Source: Salinivirga cyanobacteriivorans (GTDB taxonomy: Bacteria; Bacteroidota; Bacteroidia; Bacteroidales; Salinivirgaceae). Taken from it: DNA of 64,000 bases. This document shows, in pieces, positions 52,138 to 61,948 of this stretch (the stretch's first letter is position 1; the number at the start of each line of letters is the position of its first letter). The notes beneath the pieces are model-generated. The model saw nothing but the letters and a program-made list of their open reading frames with translations, was not told where the DNA came from and made no database searches. The stretch lies in contig NZ_CP013118.1 of the NCBI RefSeq assembly GCF_001443605.1, positions 504,225-568,224 on the forward strand, in the 5' to 3' direction. The position numbers and the translations under genes are program-made.

Positions 52138-53439
52138 TTGTTTCAATATTTGCGCCCGCACAAAAAATTTCTATACCAGGTTGTGCTGGCAATGATTGTA
52201 GGTAGTTTGCTGCAATTAATTTTGCCTTTTCTCACCCAAAGCGTGGTCGATGTGGGTATTGCCAATCAGGATATCGACTTCATTTACCTGGTGCTTATTG
52301 CGCAAATGGTGCTGTTCATCAGTCAGATGTCGGTCAATTTTATCCGCTCGTGGATTTTGCTGCACGTAAGCACACGTATCAACATTTCCCTCATTTCCGA
52401 TTTTTTGATAAAATTAATGAAGCTACCCATCGGCTTTTTCGATACCAAGATGATCGGGGATATCATGCAACGCATTGGCGATCACAGGCGAATTGAACAG
52501 TTTTTAACATCTCAAACATTAAGCACGCTGTTCTCGTTTATCAATATCATTATTTTCGGAGCAGTGCTTGCTTATTATAATTTTACAATTTTTTGGGTGT
52601 TCATAGCCGGAACCATACTATATATCGGGTGGATACTAATATTCATGAAGCGCCGGCGCGAACTGGACTTTAAACGTTTCCAACAGGCTTCCGATAACCA
52701 GAGTACGCTTTACCAGCTCATTACCGGCATGCAGGAGATCAAACTCAACAACTGCGAAAAACAAAAGCGCTGGGATTGGGAGCGCATTCAGGCCAAATTA
52801 TTCAAGGTAAGCATCAAAGGATTGGCGCTGAGCCAGTACCAGCAGGTTGGGAGTATTTTCTTTAGCGAAGGAAAAAACATTCTCATCACCATACTCGCAG
52901 CCACAGCCGTAATTAAAGGCGAAATGACGCTGGGTATGATGCTGGCCGTGCAATACATTTTAGGCCAACTCAACAGTCCGGTAAGTCAGCTCATTCAATT
53001 TGTGCAAAGCCTGCAGGATGCCAAAATCAGCCTGGAGCGCCTGGGCGAAATTCACGAAAAAAACGACGAAGAGCATCCCGATGATCCAAAAATCAGCCTA
53101 TTGCCTGTACAACGCGATTTAGTCCTCGAAAAACTCGTATTCCAGTACGAAGGCCCACACTCGCCCAAGGTGCTCGAAGATATCAATCTCACCGTACCGG
53201 AGAAAAATGTAACCGCCATTGTGGGTGCCTCTGGCAGCGGCAAAACCACCCTGATCAAGCTAATGCTGGGATTTTATGAGCCAATTGAGGGAAAAATAAA
53301 AGTGGGCGAATCGCAACTGAACAACATCAGCAGCCGGCTGTGGCGCGAAAAATGCGGCGTGGTAATGCAGGATGGCTACATCTTCTCCGACACCATTGCC
53401 AACAATATCGGGGTAAGCGATGAGCATGTAGATAAGTAG
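52138..53439 (+). pseudogene. peptidase-containing ABC exporter: membrane domain and first half of NBD
   Basis: The segment is in frame with the C39 part (no ATG; the apparent start is TTG). It has the six-helix type I exporter membrane domain (residues 1-290) and the start of the ATPase: Walker A 'GASGSGKTT' and Q-loop 'VMQDGYIFSDTI'. It stops at TAG 53437 where relatives read 'DKEKLLHAV', so a GAG-to-TAG change is likely. Without the second half of the ATPase it cannot hydrolyse ATP normally. Confidence 0.82.
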
Positions 53440-53460
53440 AAGTTACTGCACGCTGTAAAA

Positions 53461-53850
53461 GTGGCCAACATTCAGGAATTTATAGAACGATTACCATTGG
53501 GTTACAACACAAAAATCGGTCAGGAAGGCATGGGCGTGAGCCAGGGACAGCGTCAAAGAATATTGATTGCCCGCGCGGTGTATAAAAATCCGGAGTTTAT
53601 CTTTTTCGATGAAGCGACCAATGCACTGGATGCCAATAACGAAAAAGTAATTATGGAAAACCTGGAGGCTTTCTTTGAAGGACGCACAGTTGTAATCGTG
53701 GCCCATCGCCTCAGCACCGTAAAAAATGCCGACCAGATCATGGTACTCGACAAAGGCGAAATGGTAGAACTCGGCACACATAAAGACTTGGTTGCCAAAA
53801 GAGGATATTATTACGAGTTGGTGAAGAATCAGCTTGAATTGGGAAATTGA
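53461..53850 (+). pseudogene. ABC exporter: second half of NBD
   Basis: In frame with the two preceding segments. It contains the ABC signature region ('GVSQGQRQRILIARA'), Walker B 'FIFFDEATNALD' and the H-loop 'VIVAHRLSTV'. The first Met-like start is a GTG/Met inside the domain, so independent expression is unlikely to be useful. Together the three segments make a gene of normal length with two nonsense codons and no frameshift. Confidence 0.82.
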
Positions 53851-54028
53851 TGGAGGAGAATAGATAGTAGATGATAGATTTTAAAGCACGCCAATTGCCT
53901 CAAAATACTATCCATTAATAAGTTAAGAAAAGAAATACACCAACCAAAAAATCAAAGAATAATATAAACCATAACACAAAACCAACTATATAGCAATATA
54001 ACCATTTAACAATTTATCAATATAAAAC

Positions 54029-55336
54029 ATGCCCGAAAAAACAGAAAACAAACCCAAAATAGAATTGCGTTCTGAAGAAGTCCAGGAAATTCTTGGACAC
54101 ATTCCTTCATGGATCGTACGTTGGGGAATTACCATGTTCTTTTTTATTCTTGCTGCACTCCTTATTGGCAGCCATTTTTTTGCCTATCCTGATGTCGTCA
54201 ATGGCGAGGTTGAAATATTATCCGTAAATCCACCTGTGGAAATCCGTTCAAAAGTGAATGGACACATTGATACCCTTTATTTCAAAGACAACCAGCACGT
54301 AGATAAATCGCAAATAATTGGAACCATAAAAAACCCAGCTAAATATGAAGACGTAGTAAGGGCCGAACAATACCTCGATAGCCTTAAACAACACATTCAG
54401 AATAATTCATTTAATAAAATAACCATCCCCGCAAAAATTCCCAGTTTAGGCAATATGCAATCTTTCTGGGCATCGCTGGTTAGCAGCCTAAATGCATACC
54501 AGGAGTTTTATACTGACAAATATTACGATAAAAAAATAGCAAACCTTAAAGCCAAGATCAAACAGCAAAAAGGATACCTTGAAACCTTATCGCGACAAAT
54601 TCAACTGGTCCGGCAAAGTTTATCGCTTACAAAATCACGTTATGGCAAAGATAGTATGCTGTATGCCCGTAAAGTTATAGCTGAAGCCGAATTCGACCAA
54701 TCGAAACAAAACCTGATTCAACACATGCAATCTTTAGAAAGTCAGGAAGCAGCTTTAACACAAGCTCAAATGCAACTGACCTCCCAGTTGGATCAACTCA
54801 CTGATTACGCCAATCAAAACAAGCGAGAAACCGACCAATTGTTGAGAGAAATAAGGCAAAACATGGAAAACCTTGCCAGCAGCATTTCCGTGTGGGAAGA
54901 TAATTACCTGATCAAGGCATCCAAATCCGGAAAAGTTAGTTTTACAGGTATCTGGTCATCAAAACAACCAGTACAGGCTGGTGACATCATTTGTACAATT
55001 GTACCCGAACAGCCCGGTGAAATTATGGGACGGGTTAAACTATCCACTCAGGGTGCTGGCAAAGTTGAAAAGAACCAAAAAGTGAACATCAAGCTTATGG
55101 ACTATCCTTACATGGAATTTGGAATGATACAGGGCAAGGTCGAAAATGTGGCGCTGGTGCCCAATGAAGAGTTCTATTGGGCGTATGTGGATATTCCAAA
55201 ACCCCTTAAAACAACCTATGGGAAACAAATATCATTCAGGCAAAAAATGCCCGGTACAGCAGAAATTGTTACTAAAGACCTGAGCGTGCTGGATCGTTTT
55301 CTACAGCCTATCATGCATGCGCTGCACAGCAGATAA
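54029..55336 (+). CDS. HlyD-family export adaptor
   Basis: The 435-aa protein has a cytoplasmic N-terminal 32 residues, one membrane helix ('WGITMFFFILAALLIGSHFFA'), a lipoyl half ('PPVEIRSKVNGHIDTLYFKDNQHVDKSQIIGTIKN'), a long coiled coil (about residues 105-290), and the second lipoyl and barrel parts ('ASKSGKVSFTGIWSSKQPVQAGDIICTI'). It should connect the C39-ABC exporter to an outer-membrane channel for peptide secretion. It is intact, although its exporter gene is broken. Confidence 0.88.
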   Translation: MPEKTENKPKIELRSEEVQEILGHIPSWIVRWGITMFFFILAALLIGSHFFAYPDVVNGEVEILSVNPPVEIRSKVNGHIDTLYFKDNQHVDKSQIIGTIKNPAKYEDVVRAEQYLDSLKQHIQNNSFNKITIPAKIPSLGNMQSFWASLVSSLNAYQEFYTDKYYDKKIANLKAKIKQQKGYLETLSRQIQLVRQSLSLTKSRYGKDSMLYARKVIAEAEFDQSKQNLIQHMQSLESQEAALTQAQMQLTSQLDQLTDYANQNKRETDQLLREIRQNMENLASSISVWEDNYLIKASKSGKVSFTGIWSSKQPVQAGDIICTIVPEQPGEIMGRVKLSTQGAGKVEKNQKVNIKLMDYPYMEFGMIQGKVENVALVPNEEFYWAYVDIPKPLKTTYGKQISFRQKMPGTAEIVTKDLSVLDRFLQPIMHALHSR

Positions 55337-55424
55337 ACATCACGTCAGGATATTGCTACCGATGCAATAACACATTGGGAAATCATTTGCCCTGAGTATA
55401 ATCCAATGCGATAAAAAGGCAATA

Positions 55425-58400
55425 CTATATCTGCACCCCGATCACAATGATATCATCGATTTGCTCGTGCTTATCGCCTTTCCATTCTTCAATTGATTGG
55501 TCGAGGGCTGCTTTTTGCTCGCTCATCGATAACGTACCAGTCTCAATAATTTTGCGTTTGAAGCGTTTGGACATGTATTTGCGGCCATCTTCTCCGCCAA
55601 ACTGGTCGGGGTAGCCGTCAGAAAACATGTATAAGCGGTCGCCTTTCTGCAGTTTCACTTCTTTGCGCGTAAACGGGGTATCAACTTTAATATGGTAACC
55701 AATGGGCATACGATCGGCCTTAATGGTCTCAATTTCGCCATCGCGCAACACGTAAAGGGGATTGTATGCTCCTGAGAATTCAGCCTCAAGTGTATCGTGA
55801 TTGATGATTGTAAGTGCGATATCCATACCGTCTTTGGAACCACCCTCCTCACCTGTTTGCTTAAGCGATTTTATTACATATTCACGCAGGCGATCAAGAA
55901 TTGCGTTGGTGGTTAATGTTTTATCACGTACCACAATCTCATTCAGAAACGCCACACCCAACATGCTCATAAATGCACCCGGCACACCATGACCCGTACA
56001 ATCTGCTGCCACCACAATGGTTTTATTGCCTATTTGTGTGAGCCAATAATAGTCGCCACTTACAATATCGCGTGGTTTGAACAAAATAAAATAACTGTTC
56101 AGTACCGATTTAGCAAACTCATCGCTGGGCAGCAGTGCCGATTGTATGCGGCTTGCATAATGAATGCTATCGGTAATATCCTTATTTTGAGCTGCAATTT
56201 TATCGCGTTGCCGGCTTATTTCTGCAGTTCTTTCACGTACCTTCTGTTCAAGTACTTTTTTCTCGTGCTTTAATTTACGCTCCCGGTAACGAATGTAAAA
56301 CACAATGGAAAGAATAATGAAAATCACATAACTTATGTATGCCACGGTTGTCCGGTACCATGGTGGATGAATAATCACGGTTATACTCAACGGACCACTC
56401 CAAACACCGTCGTTGTTGGTTCCCTGCGCAACGAACACGTAATCGCCCGGAGGCAAACCTGTGTATGGCGCTTTGCGGTTATTGGCATCGGTATAGATCC
56501 ACTGATCATTAAAGTTTTTCATTTTATACCGGAACATATTCTTCGATGGTTCGGTATAATCCAATGAAGCTAACTCAAAAGTGATAAAATTCTCATTATG
56601 CTGTAACTCAATATGCTCCTTTTGATGCGCCAGACTATCAAAACTCGCTTTTTTACCGAAAAGGTAAATATTGCTGATCGCTAAAGGAGGTTTAAACGGA
56701 TTAAGCGAATCAGGGTTAAATTGCATATAGCCTGATGTAGTGGGCAACAATAAATGATGATCAAAATCTGGATGACGGTAATGTTTTTTCAGAAAATATA
56801 GCTCATGAAAATCATCGCTGCGAAAATAGGTCTCTGTTTGCTCATCAACGACATTCATTTTTGTCAATCCTTTGAGACTGGTAATCCACAAATTTTGATA
56901 AATATCGGTGTATACCCCGTTTACATTATTGGCTGCAAGACCATCACTTGAATTGTAGCGCACAAAATCATTGGTTTGTGGATTAAACTTAATGAGTCCA
57001 TTGTTTGAGGCAACCCACACAAGTGTATCGGTAACTTTGGTATAATAATCGCCTAAATCCGCTTCTATTTCTACATTAAAAGTATCAACTTTATAGTCAC
57101 TAAGCGACATACGGTAAATATCGGGTATTACGGCAAACCACAAAGCACTTTTTGATGAGTCAATAAAGCAATCGCCATTGGCTTGTGAGGTTTGTCTTAT
57201 GGACTCCGGGAATGCAAAAAGTTTGGTCAGCGACTTTTCATCCGGGTTAAACAGAAGAATGTTTCGCGAAGTTCTCAATAGGAAGTGGTCCTGCCAGGGA
57301 TCGAGGTCTTTTACAAAACGGTTGTCGATATCAAAAACAGAAGAATAATTCACGCCAAACGTAAGGCTATCCTGAAGCCCCAGAAGTTCCTTATCATAAG
57401 CATAAATCGCATCCACAGCAATTACCCATACCCGGTCACCATGCATTACCAGGTAAAGCGCATGATTATCGATAGACTGGGCGCCCACTTTTAGTTCGGG
57501 CAGTTCCCTGTAACGAATTAATTCTAATGCAGGGTAAGAAAAAACCGCCACACGGTCAGAAAAAGTCATATACATACGGTTTCCTGCAAGCATCATGTCT
57601 GTGACATCATACTCAGGTTCACCGGTAAAATCATCTGCGGGAAAAATTTCCTGTGGTATTTCGATGGTTTTATTTTTATTTTCATTAGATGAAAAGTAAT
57701 GCAACATGCCTGTTTTACCGGCGGTTAAAAACTGATTATCTGAAATTTTAAGAATCGGGAATGGCGCATAATTGTTCATGCCCAAATCAGCATAATGAAA
57801 CCACGGTGGGCGTATCCTGTTAAGGCCTTCTTTAGTTGCTATCCAAAGATTGTGAGAACGGTCTTCGAGTATGTTACGCACATTATTACTGTAAAGTCTG
57901 TTTTTATTGTTTTGCCTGTAGCTCACCACATTTTTGGTTGCAGGGGAGTATGCATGCAAACCGTTTGAAGTGGCCAACCATATTCGACCTTTATGATCTG
58001 CCTGTATATTAAACAATCTAACCGGAGCATTGAAAAAAGCGTGTTCTTTTGACCTGCCATTTGCGAATACCTGTATTAAACCATTGTGTGTTCCAATCCA
58101 GTAATTTCCGCTGGTACTCTGAATAAGCGGCATGTTGTAACCATCTTCAATAATGTCAGGATGCACTTTTTTCCTGAAATCGACGTCGATACTCTCCCAG
58201 CGCTCACCACTAAACACATGAATACCATTTTCAGTAAGCAGGGTAAAAAAGCCCTCATTATTGACATACAAATCTTTAATGGCTGCAGCATGGATAGCCT
58301 TTTCCGGATAATATGCTACCTGTGACAATTTAGCTATCTCACTTTCGTAATTAACCGGAAAAATGGCAACACCATAGCCGGAAAGTGGATTTTCAGTATC

Positions 58401-59192
58401 CTCGAAAGAGTTGGAACCATCTGATTCGAAATGAATGGTATAAACCCCGGCTTCAAGCTCTACAAGCCTTGTGGAAAGTCTGAAAAGACTGCCTTTCTGA
58501 ATCGGATGAAAGCTGTTTTTTGCATTATAAATGGTATCGTTACCTCGCAGAATTGTGCCATAATCATAAAAATTACCATCGGAGCCCTCTCCACAAGAGA
58601 CAATTAAAAATTGCTGTTTTTCAACAACTTCTATTTTCTGTTGATTGGTAATTATGCTTTCCGGTTCATTTTGTTTCAACCACTTTATTACGCCCGGATG
58701 AATAAGCTGTTGCGCCAATGTAAAGGTATCTACCTCCTGCTCACTGCGGTAACGTATAAGCTGATCTTTTACCGGCCCGATCCAATAATTTTTAAATTTA
58801 TCCTGCAAAATTCGGGTATTAATGTCAAAAGTATTTTCCGTCACGTACGGAAACTTGCCGGATAATTGTTCATTTTGAAAAACGAAAAGGCGGTTATAAT
58901 GGCGCAACCAGATATGCTCATCCTGATCCAGATACAAATAAGTTAAATCGTTGTATGGAATAGATGTGGAGTCTTTTCTGTCGTGCCTGAATAGTCTGTA
59001 GGAGTAGCCGTCGTAGCGGTAAAGGCCGTTGCGTGTAGCTAACCACATAAAACCGGTGCTATCCTGAACCATGCCCGACACAAAACCCAAAGACCTTCCA
59101 CTCTCATTTGTAATCTGCTCAAAACGAACATTTTGACCAAACAACGAAGTGGTAATAAACAGCAGTATTATTATTACGATTCCTGGCTTCAT
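55425..59192 (-). CDS. two-component-regulator-propeller sensor with SpoIIE phosphatase output (1255 aa)
   Basis: A signal peptide is followed by two seven-bladed-type Reg_prop repeat regions ('DSTGFMWLATRNGLYRYDG', 'DHKGRIWLATSNGLHAYS', 'DRSHNLWIATKEGLNRI', 'DIYQNLWITSLKGLTKM'), a Y_Y_Y domain ('YTGLPPGDYVFVAQGTNNDGVWSG'), a membrane helix near residue 970, a coiled coil, and a C-terminal PP2C/SpoIIE domain ('DIVSGDYYWL', 'VVAADCTGHGVPGAFMSMLG', 'DGMDIALTII', 'YMFSDGYPDQFGG'). It probably senses an extracytoplasmic ligand and dephosphorylates an anti-anti-sigma-type partner, which is not encoded nearby. Confidence 0.88.
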   Translation of the reverse strand: MKPGIVIIILLFITTSLFGQNVRFEQITNESGRSLGFVSGMVQDSTGFMWLATRNGLYRYDGYSYRLFRHDRKDSTSIPYNDLTYLYLDQDEHIWLRHYNRLFVFQNEQLSGKFPYVTENTFDINTRILQDKFKNYWIGPVKDQLIRYRSEQEVDTFTLAQQLIHPGVIKWLKQNEPESIITNQQKIEVVEKQQFLIVSCGEGSDGNFYDYGTILRGNDTIYNAKNSFHPIQKGSLFRLSTRLVELEAGVYTIHFESDGSNSFEDTENPLSGYGVAIFPVNYESEIAKLSQVAYYPEKAIHAAAIKDLYVNNEGFFTLLTENGIHVFSGERWESIDVDFRKKVHPDIIEDGYNMPLIQSTSGNYWIGTHNGLIQVFANGRSKEHAFFNAPVRLFNIQADHKGRIWLATSNGLHAYSPATKNVVSYRQNNKNRLYSNNVRNILEDRSHNLWIATKEGLNRIRPPWFHYADLGMNNYAPFPILKISDNQFLTAGKTGMLHYFSSNENKNKTIEIPQEIFPADDFTGEPEYDVTDMMLAGNRMYMTFSDRVAVFSYPALELIRYRELPELKVGAQSIDNHALYLVMHGDRVWVIAVDAIYAYDKELLGLQDSLTFGVNYSSVFDIDNRFVKDLDPWQDHFLLRTSRNILLFNPDEKSLTKLFAFPESIRQTSQANGDCFIDSSKSALWFAVIPDIYRMSLSDYKVDTFNVEIEADLGDYYTKVTDTLVWVASNNGLIKFNPQTNDFVRYNSSDGLAANNVNGVYTDIYQNLWITSLKGLTKMNVVDEQTETYFRSDDFHELYFLKKHYRHPDFDHHLLLPTTSGYMQFNPDSLNPFKPPLAISNIYLFGKKASFDSLAHQKEHIELQHNENFITFELASLDYTEPSKNMFRYKMKNFNDQWIYTDANNRKAPYTGLPPGDYVFVAQGTNNDGVWSGPLSITVIIHPPWYRTTVAYISYVIFIILSIVFYIRYRERKLKHEKKVLEQKVRERTAEISRQRDKIAAQNKDITDSIHYASRIQSALLPSDEFAKSVLNSYFILFKPRDIVSGDYYWLTQIGNKTIVVAADCTGHGVPGAFMSMLGVAFLNEIVVRDKTLTTNAILDRLREYVIKSLKQTGEEGGSKDGMDIALTIINHDTLEAEFSGAYNPLYVLRDGEIETIKADRMPIGYHIKVDTPFTRKEVKLQKGDRLYMFSDGYPDQFGGEDGRKYMSKRFKRKIIETGTLSMSEQKAALDQSIEEWKGDKHEQIDDIIVIGVQI

Positions 59193-59272
59193 TTTAACAA
59201 GTGAAAATTACACCAAGTAATGCAATAAAGCAACTTTTTTTATGATAGAAGGCATCTTGTTCGGCGATTATT

Positions 59273-60640
59273 TTAGGAAACAACAACTGTTTTAACATTC
59301 ATAAATTCCCGGATGCCATATAATGACAATTCGCGGCCGTATCCGCTCTCTTTAATACCTCCAAAGGGTAGCCGCGGATCGCTTTTTACAAAATCATTTA
59401 CAAAAACTGCCCCTGCTCTGATAGAATCACTGGCAATACGCTCACCACGCTTGAGGTCAGTTGTGAAAACAGCTGCACCCAATCCAAAATTGGTATCATT
59501 AGCTACCTCAATCGCTGCATCTTCATCATCGACCATAATTACCGATGCTACTGGCCCAAATAGCTCCTCATCATAGGCGGGCATTCCTTTGCTGACATTA
59601 CTCAGAACGGTTGGCGGATAAAAAGCACCTTTCCCTTCAGGAACTTCACCTCCCAGTTCAAGCACAGCTCCTTTTTCAATACTTTTTTCAACCTGAAAAT
59701 GCAACTCTTCGCGAAATTGCTTACTGGCTAATGGCCCAACATGGGTATCGTCTTCTGTGGGATCGCCAACTTTAGCCATTTTCATTTTGGCAATGAATTT
59801 CTTAATAAATTTGTCATATACCGATGCAACAACAATAAATCGCTTGGCCCCGATGCAACTCTGACCGGCATTCATCAGGCGACCTGCTACACATTTTTCT
59901 ACAGCAAGGTCGATGTCTGCATCTTCCAGAATAAGGTAAGGATCGCTACCACCCAGTTCCAACACAGATTTCTTAATACTTTTTCCGGCAGCTTCTGCAA
60001 CAGCTTTACCGGCAAGGGTACTACCAGTTAAGGTAACTCCGGCAATACGTGAATCACTGATAAGTTTAGAAGTTTCACTGCCCCTTAAGAATAAGCTTAA
60101 AAACGTACCTTCAGGAAAACCGGCATCGAGAAACAATTGCTGAATGGCCAGCGAGCAACCGGTAGCATTACTTGCATGTTTGAGTATGGCCACGTTTCCT
60201 GCCATTAAATTAGGTGCTGCAAACCTGAAAACCTGCCAAAAGGGGAAATTCCACGGCATTACAGCCAAAATCGGACCTAACGGTTGGTAATCAATTTGAG
60301 CTTTTGAATATTCTGTGGCAACTTCTTCTGATATTAAAAAGCGCTGAGCATTTTCTGCATAATACTCGCAGACCCAGGCACATTTTTCTATCTCGCCCCT
60401 TGATTCGTTAATGGCTTTGCCGATTTCACGGGTGATAAGTGAAGCATATTGTTCCTTTCGATCACGAAGTATTTTAGCGGTCTCTTCCAATAGCGACTTA
60501 CGCTTATTAAAGGGCGTTGCCCTCCACTCAACCCACTGAGATGCAGATTTATCAAGTAATTCTTCGAGTTTGTCTTCTGAAACCTGGTCATATGAAGCTA
60601 TAAGACTTCCATCGTATGGATTGATACTTTTTAATGTCAT
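59273..60640 (-). CDS. aldehyde dehydrogenase (succinate-semialdehyde dehydrogenase-like)
   Basis: The 455-aa enzyme has the ALDH catalytic sites: 'LELGGSDPYLIL' (general base Glu) and 'NAGQSCIGAKRF' (nucleophilic Cys). It also has 'PWNFPFWQVFRFAAPNLMAGN' and the NAD-binding 'LTGSTLAGKAVAEAAG'. It is shorter than many ALDHs and close to the YneI/GabD-type group that oxidises succinate semialdehyde. It is a single gene with no pathway neighbours, so the substrate is not certain. Confidence 0.9.
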   Translation of the reverse strand: MTLKSINPYDGSLIASYDQVSEDKLEELLDKSASQWVEWRATPFNKRKSLLEETAKILRDRKEQYASLITREIGKAINESRGEIEKCAWVCEYYAENAQRFLISEEVATEYSKAQIDYQPLGPILAVMPWNFPFWQVFRFAAPNLMAGNVAILKHASNATGCSLAIQQLFLDAGFPEGTFLSLFLRGSETSKLISDSRIAGVTLTGSTLAGKAVAEAAGKSIKKSVLELGGSDPYLILEDADIDLAVEKCVAGRLMNAGQSCIGAKRFIVVASVYDKFIKKFIAKMKMAKVGDPTEDDTHVGPLASKQFREELHFQVEKSIEKGAVLELGGEVPEGKGAFYPPTVLSNVSKGMPAYDEELFGPVASVIMVDDEDAAIEVANDTNFGLGAAVFTTDLKRGERIASDSIRAGAVFVNDFVKSDPRLPFGGIKESGYGRELSLYGIREFMNVKTVVVS

Positions 60641-60678
60641 AAGAAAAAATTTTAATGATAAAGATACAAGGTAATAAA

Positions 60679-60706
60679 TAAAAGAGGGGGAAACAAATCC
60701 CCCTCC
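60679..60706 (-). terminator. rho-independent terminator of the small charged-protein gene
   Basis: On the minus strand 'gaggggg' and 'ccccctc' pair around an 8-nt loop followed by 'ttttattt'. It lies just after the stop at 60712. Confidence 0.75.
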
Positions 60707-60711
60707 TAATT

Positions 60712-60918
60712 TTAATCTTCGCTTTCATCATCGAAATAATCTTCCAATGACTCTTTTTGTCGTAATCTTGCTAATTCTTCTTCATAATCATCCCACTCTT
60801 CAATTTCCTGATAAACTTTACGACTTGGTTTCTTTTTACTCTTTCGGGGATCTCTAATTTTTTTATCCCGATCAAACTCTGCCTCAGCTTTACGGCGAAG
60901 TGTCTCTTGTCGTTTCAT
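60712..60918 (-). CDS. small highly charged hypothetical protein (68 aa)
   Basis: The N-terminal half is basic ('RRKAEAEFDRDKKIRDPRKSKKKPSRK') and the C-terminal half acidic ('EEWDDYEEELARLRQKESLEDYFDDESED'). No known domain; it is probably disordered or helical and cytosolic. Its own terminator and clear ATG support it being real. Nothing in the context suggests a function. Confidence 0.65.
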   Translation of the reverse strand: MKRQETLRRKAEAEFDRDKKIRDPRKSKKKPSRKVYQEIEEWDDYEEELARLRQKESLEDYFDDESED

Positions 60919-61143
60919 TTTACATTTTGGTTTTATAAGATCTGATAGTGTGTCCTCTTTTAAAGAACGTTAAAAAAAAGGTTTTATTCAGTTTTAATTA
61001 GCTATTTGCTTACACGAGTGTGTTTATTCTATCACGGGTTTTATTGGTACTACTTTAACAGGCTTTAAAATAATAATTACCAACGCAAGTTAAAAATATT
61101 TCAAATATAAAAACAAATGGTAATATGTTTTTGTGCAAAAAAA

Positions 61144-61683
61144 TTAAAACAAATAAGTTGCTCCAAGCTTAAGCCCCATTACATTACCAATGCCCAACTC
61201 AGCATTGGCAGCCCAATGGTCGTTGAAAAAGTAGCTACCACCGGTTTGTATTCCAAAATAGAGGCCCGAGCCCCTTGCTCCATCGTAGTTTATGCCATCG
61301 TTATCTGATTTCAAAACTGTATTGACAGAGATAAACCCCAATGATGCTCCAGCATAGAACAGAAAAGGAGCTCTGATTTTCAACAAGTTATTAAAGTGAT
61401 AGTTTCCCCTTGCAGCAATTGTAAAAGCCCTGTGTTGCCAGGTATCTCCGCCAAAGGTTTCCGATTGACTGCGGTAACTGAAGGCACCACCTACTGAAAC
61501 CTCGTCATGGACCATAACCTCAGCGCCTGCATAAAAAGGTACTCCCCAGGAGGAAACACCAAAACCAAAATTCATATAAATATTCCCTTCCCGGGGTACT
61601 TTTGATCCCCGCGGCAATGATGACTGTGCATTAGCAGAAATTGCGAAAGCCGACACTATCATCAATATAATAAGTTTTCTCAT
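61144..61683 (-). CDS. outer-membrane beta-barrel protein
   Basis: Met 61683 starts a standard signal peptide ('MRKLIILMIVSAFAISANAQ'); the longer frame to 61704 is rejected. The mature 159 residues are an eight-stranded-type barrel with alternating aromatic strands ('IYMNFGFGVSSWGVPFYAGAEVMV', 'FLFYAGASLGFISV', 'LYFGIQTGGSYFF') and a terminal strand 'GLKLGATYLF' ending in Phe. It is divergent from the DUF6485-like gene. Its role is unknown. Confidence 0.8.
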   Translation of the reverse strand: MRKLIILMIVSAFAISANAQSSLPRGSKVPREGNIYMNFGFGVSSWGVPFYAGAEVMVHDEVSVGGAFSYRSQSETFGGDTWQHRAFTIAARGNYHFNNLLKIRAPFLFYAGASLGFISVNTVLKSDNDGINYDGARGSGLYFGIQTGGSYFFNDHWAANAELGIGNVMGLKLGATYLF

Positions 61684-61756
61684 ATGGTATTTTTTTTCGG
61701 GCAAAGGTAAATTATTTTACATATTTGTAACTTGTAAGTAACGTAAATAATTGTGT

Positions 61757-61948
61757 ATGGATTGTAAGAAAAACGAAAACCTGGGTATGTGTAATTGCAC
61801 TTACCCCTGCAGTCGAAAAGGACTTTGTTGCGAATGCATAGCCCATCACAGAAAAAAAGGTGAACTGCCGGCATGTTATTTTCCAGCTGATGCAGAAAAA
61901 ACCTATAACCGCAGCATTGAATATTACCTGGAAATATCGAAAAATTAA
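61757..61948 (+). CDS. DUF6485-like cysteine-rich protein
   Basis: The ATG at 61757 gives a 63-aa protein with a dense Cys cluster ('[21 protein letters not shown]' and '[12 protein letters not shown]'), likely a zinc- or Fe-S-binding fold. The C-terminus reads '[22 protein letters not shown]'. Its stop codon overlaps the start of the U32 peptidase by one base (TAATG), which suggests coupled translation and a shared role in, for example, RNA or cofactor modification. Confidence 0.75.
   Translation: MDCKKNENLGMCNCTYPCSRKGLCCECIAHHRKKGELPACYFPADAEKTYNRSIEYYLEISKN

Noticed and set aside
52111-53439. Alternative genetic code or programmed stop read-through as the main explanation for the in-frame stops
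   Set aside because: Other genes in the window end normally at TAA and TAG and show no internal stops; simple nonsense mutations in a decaying locus are more likely.
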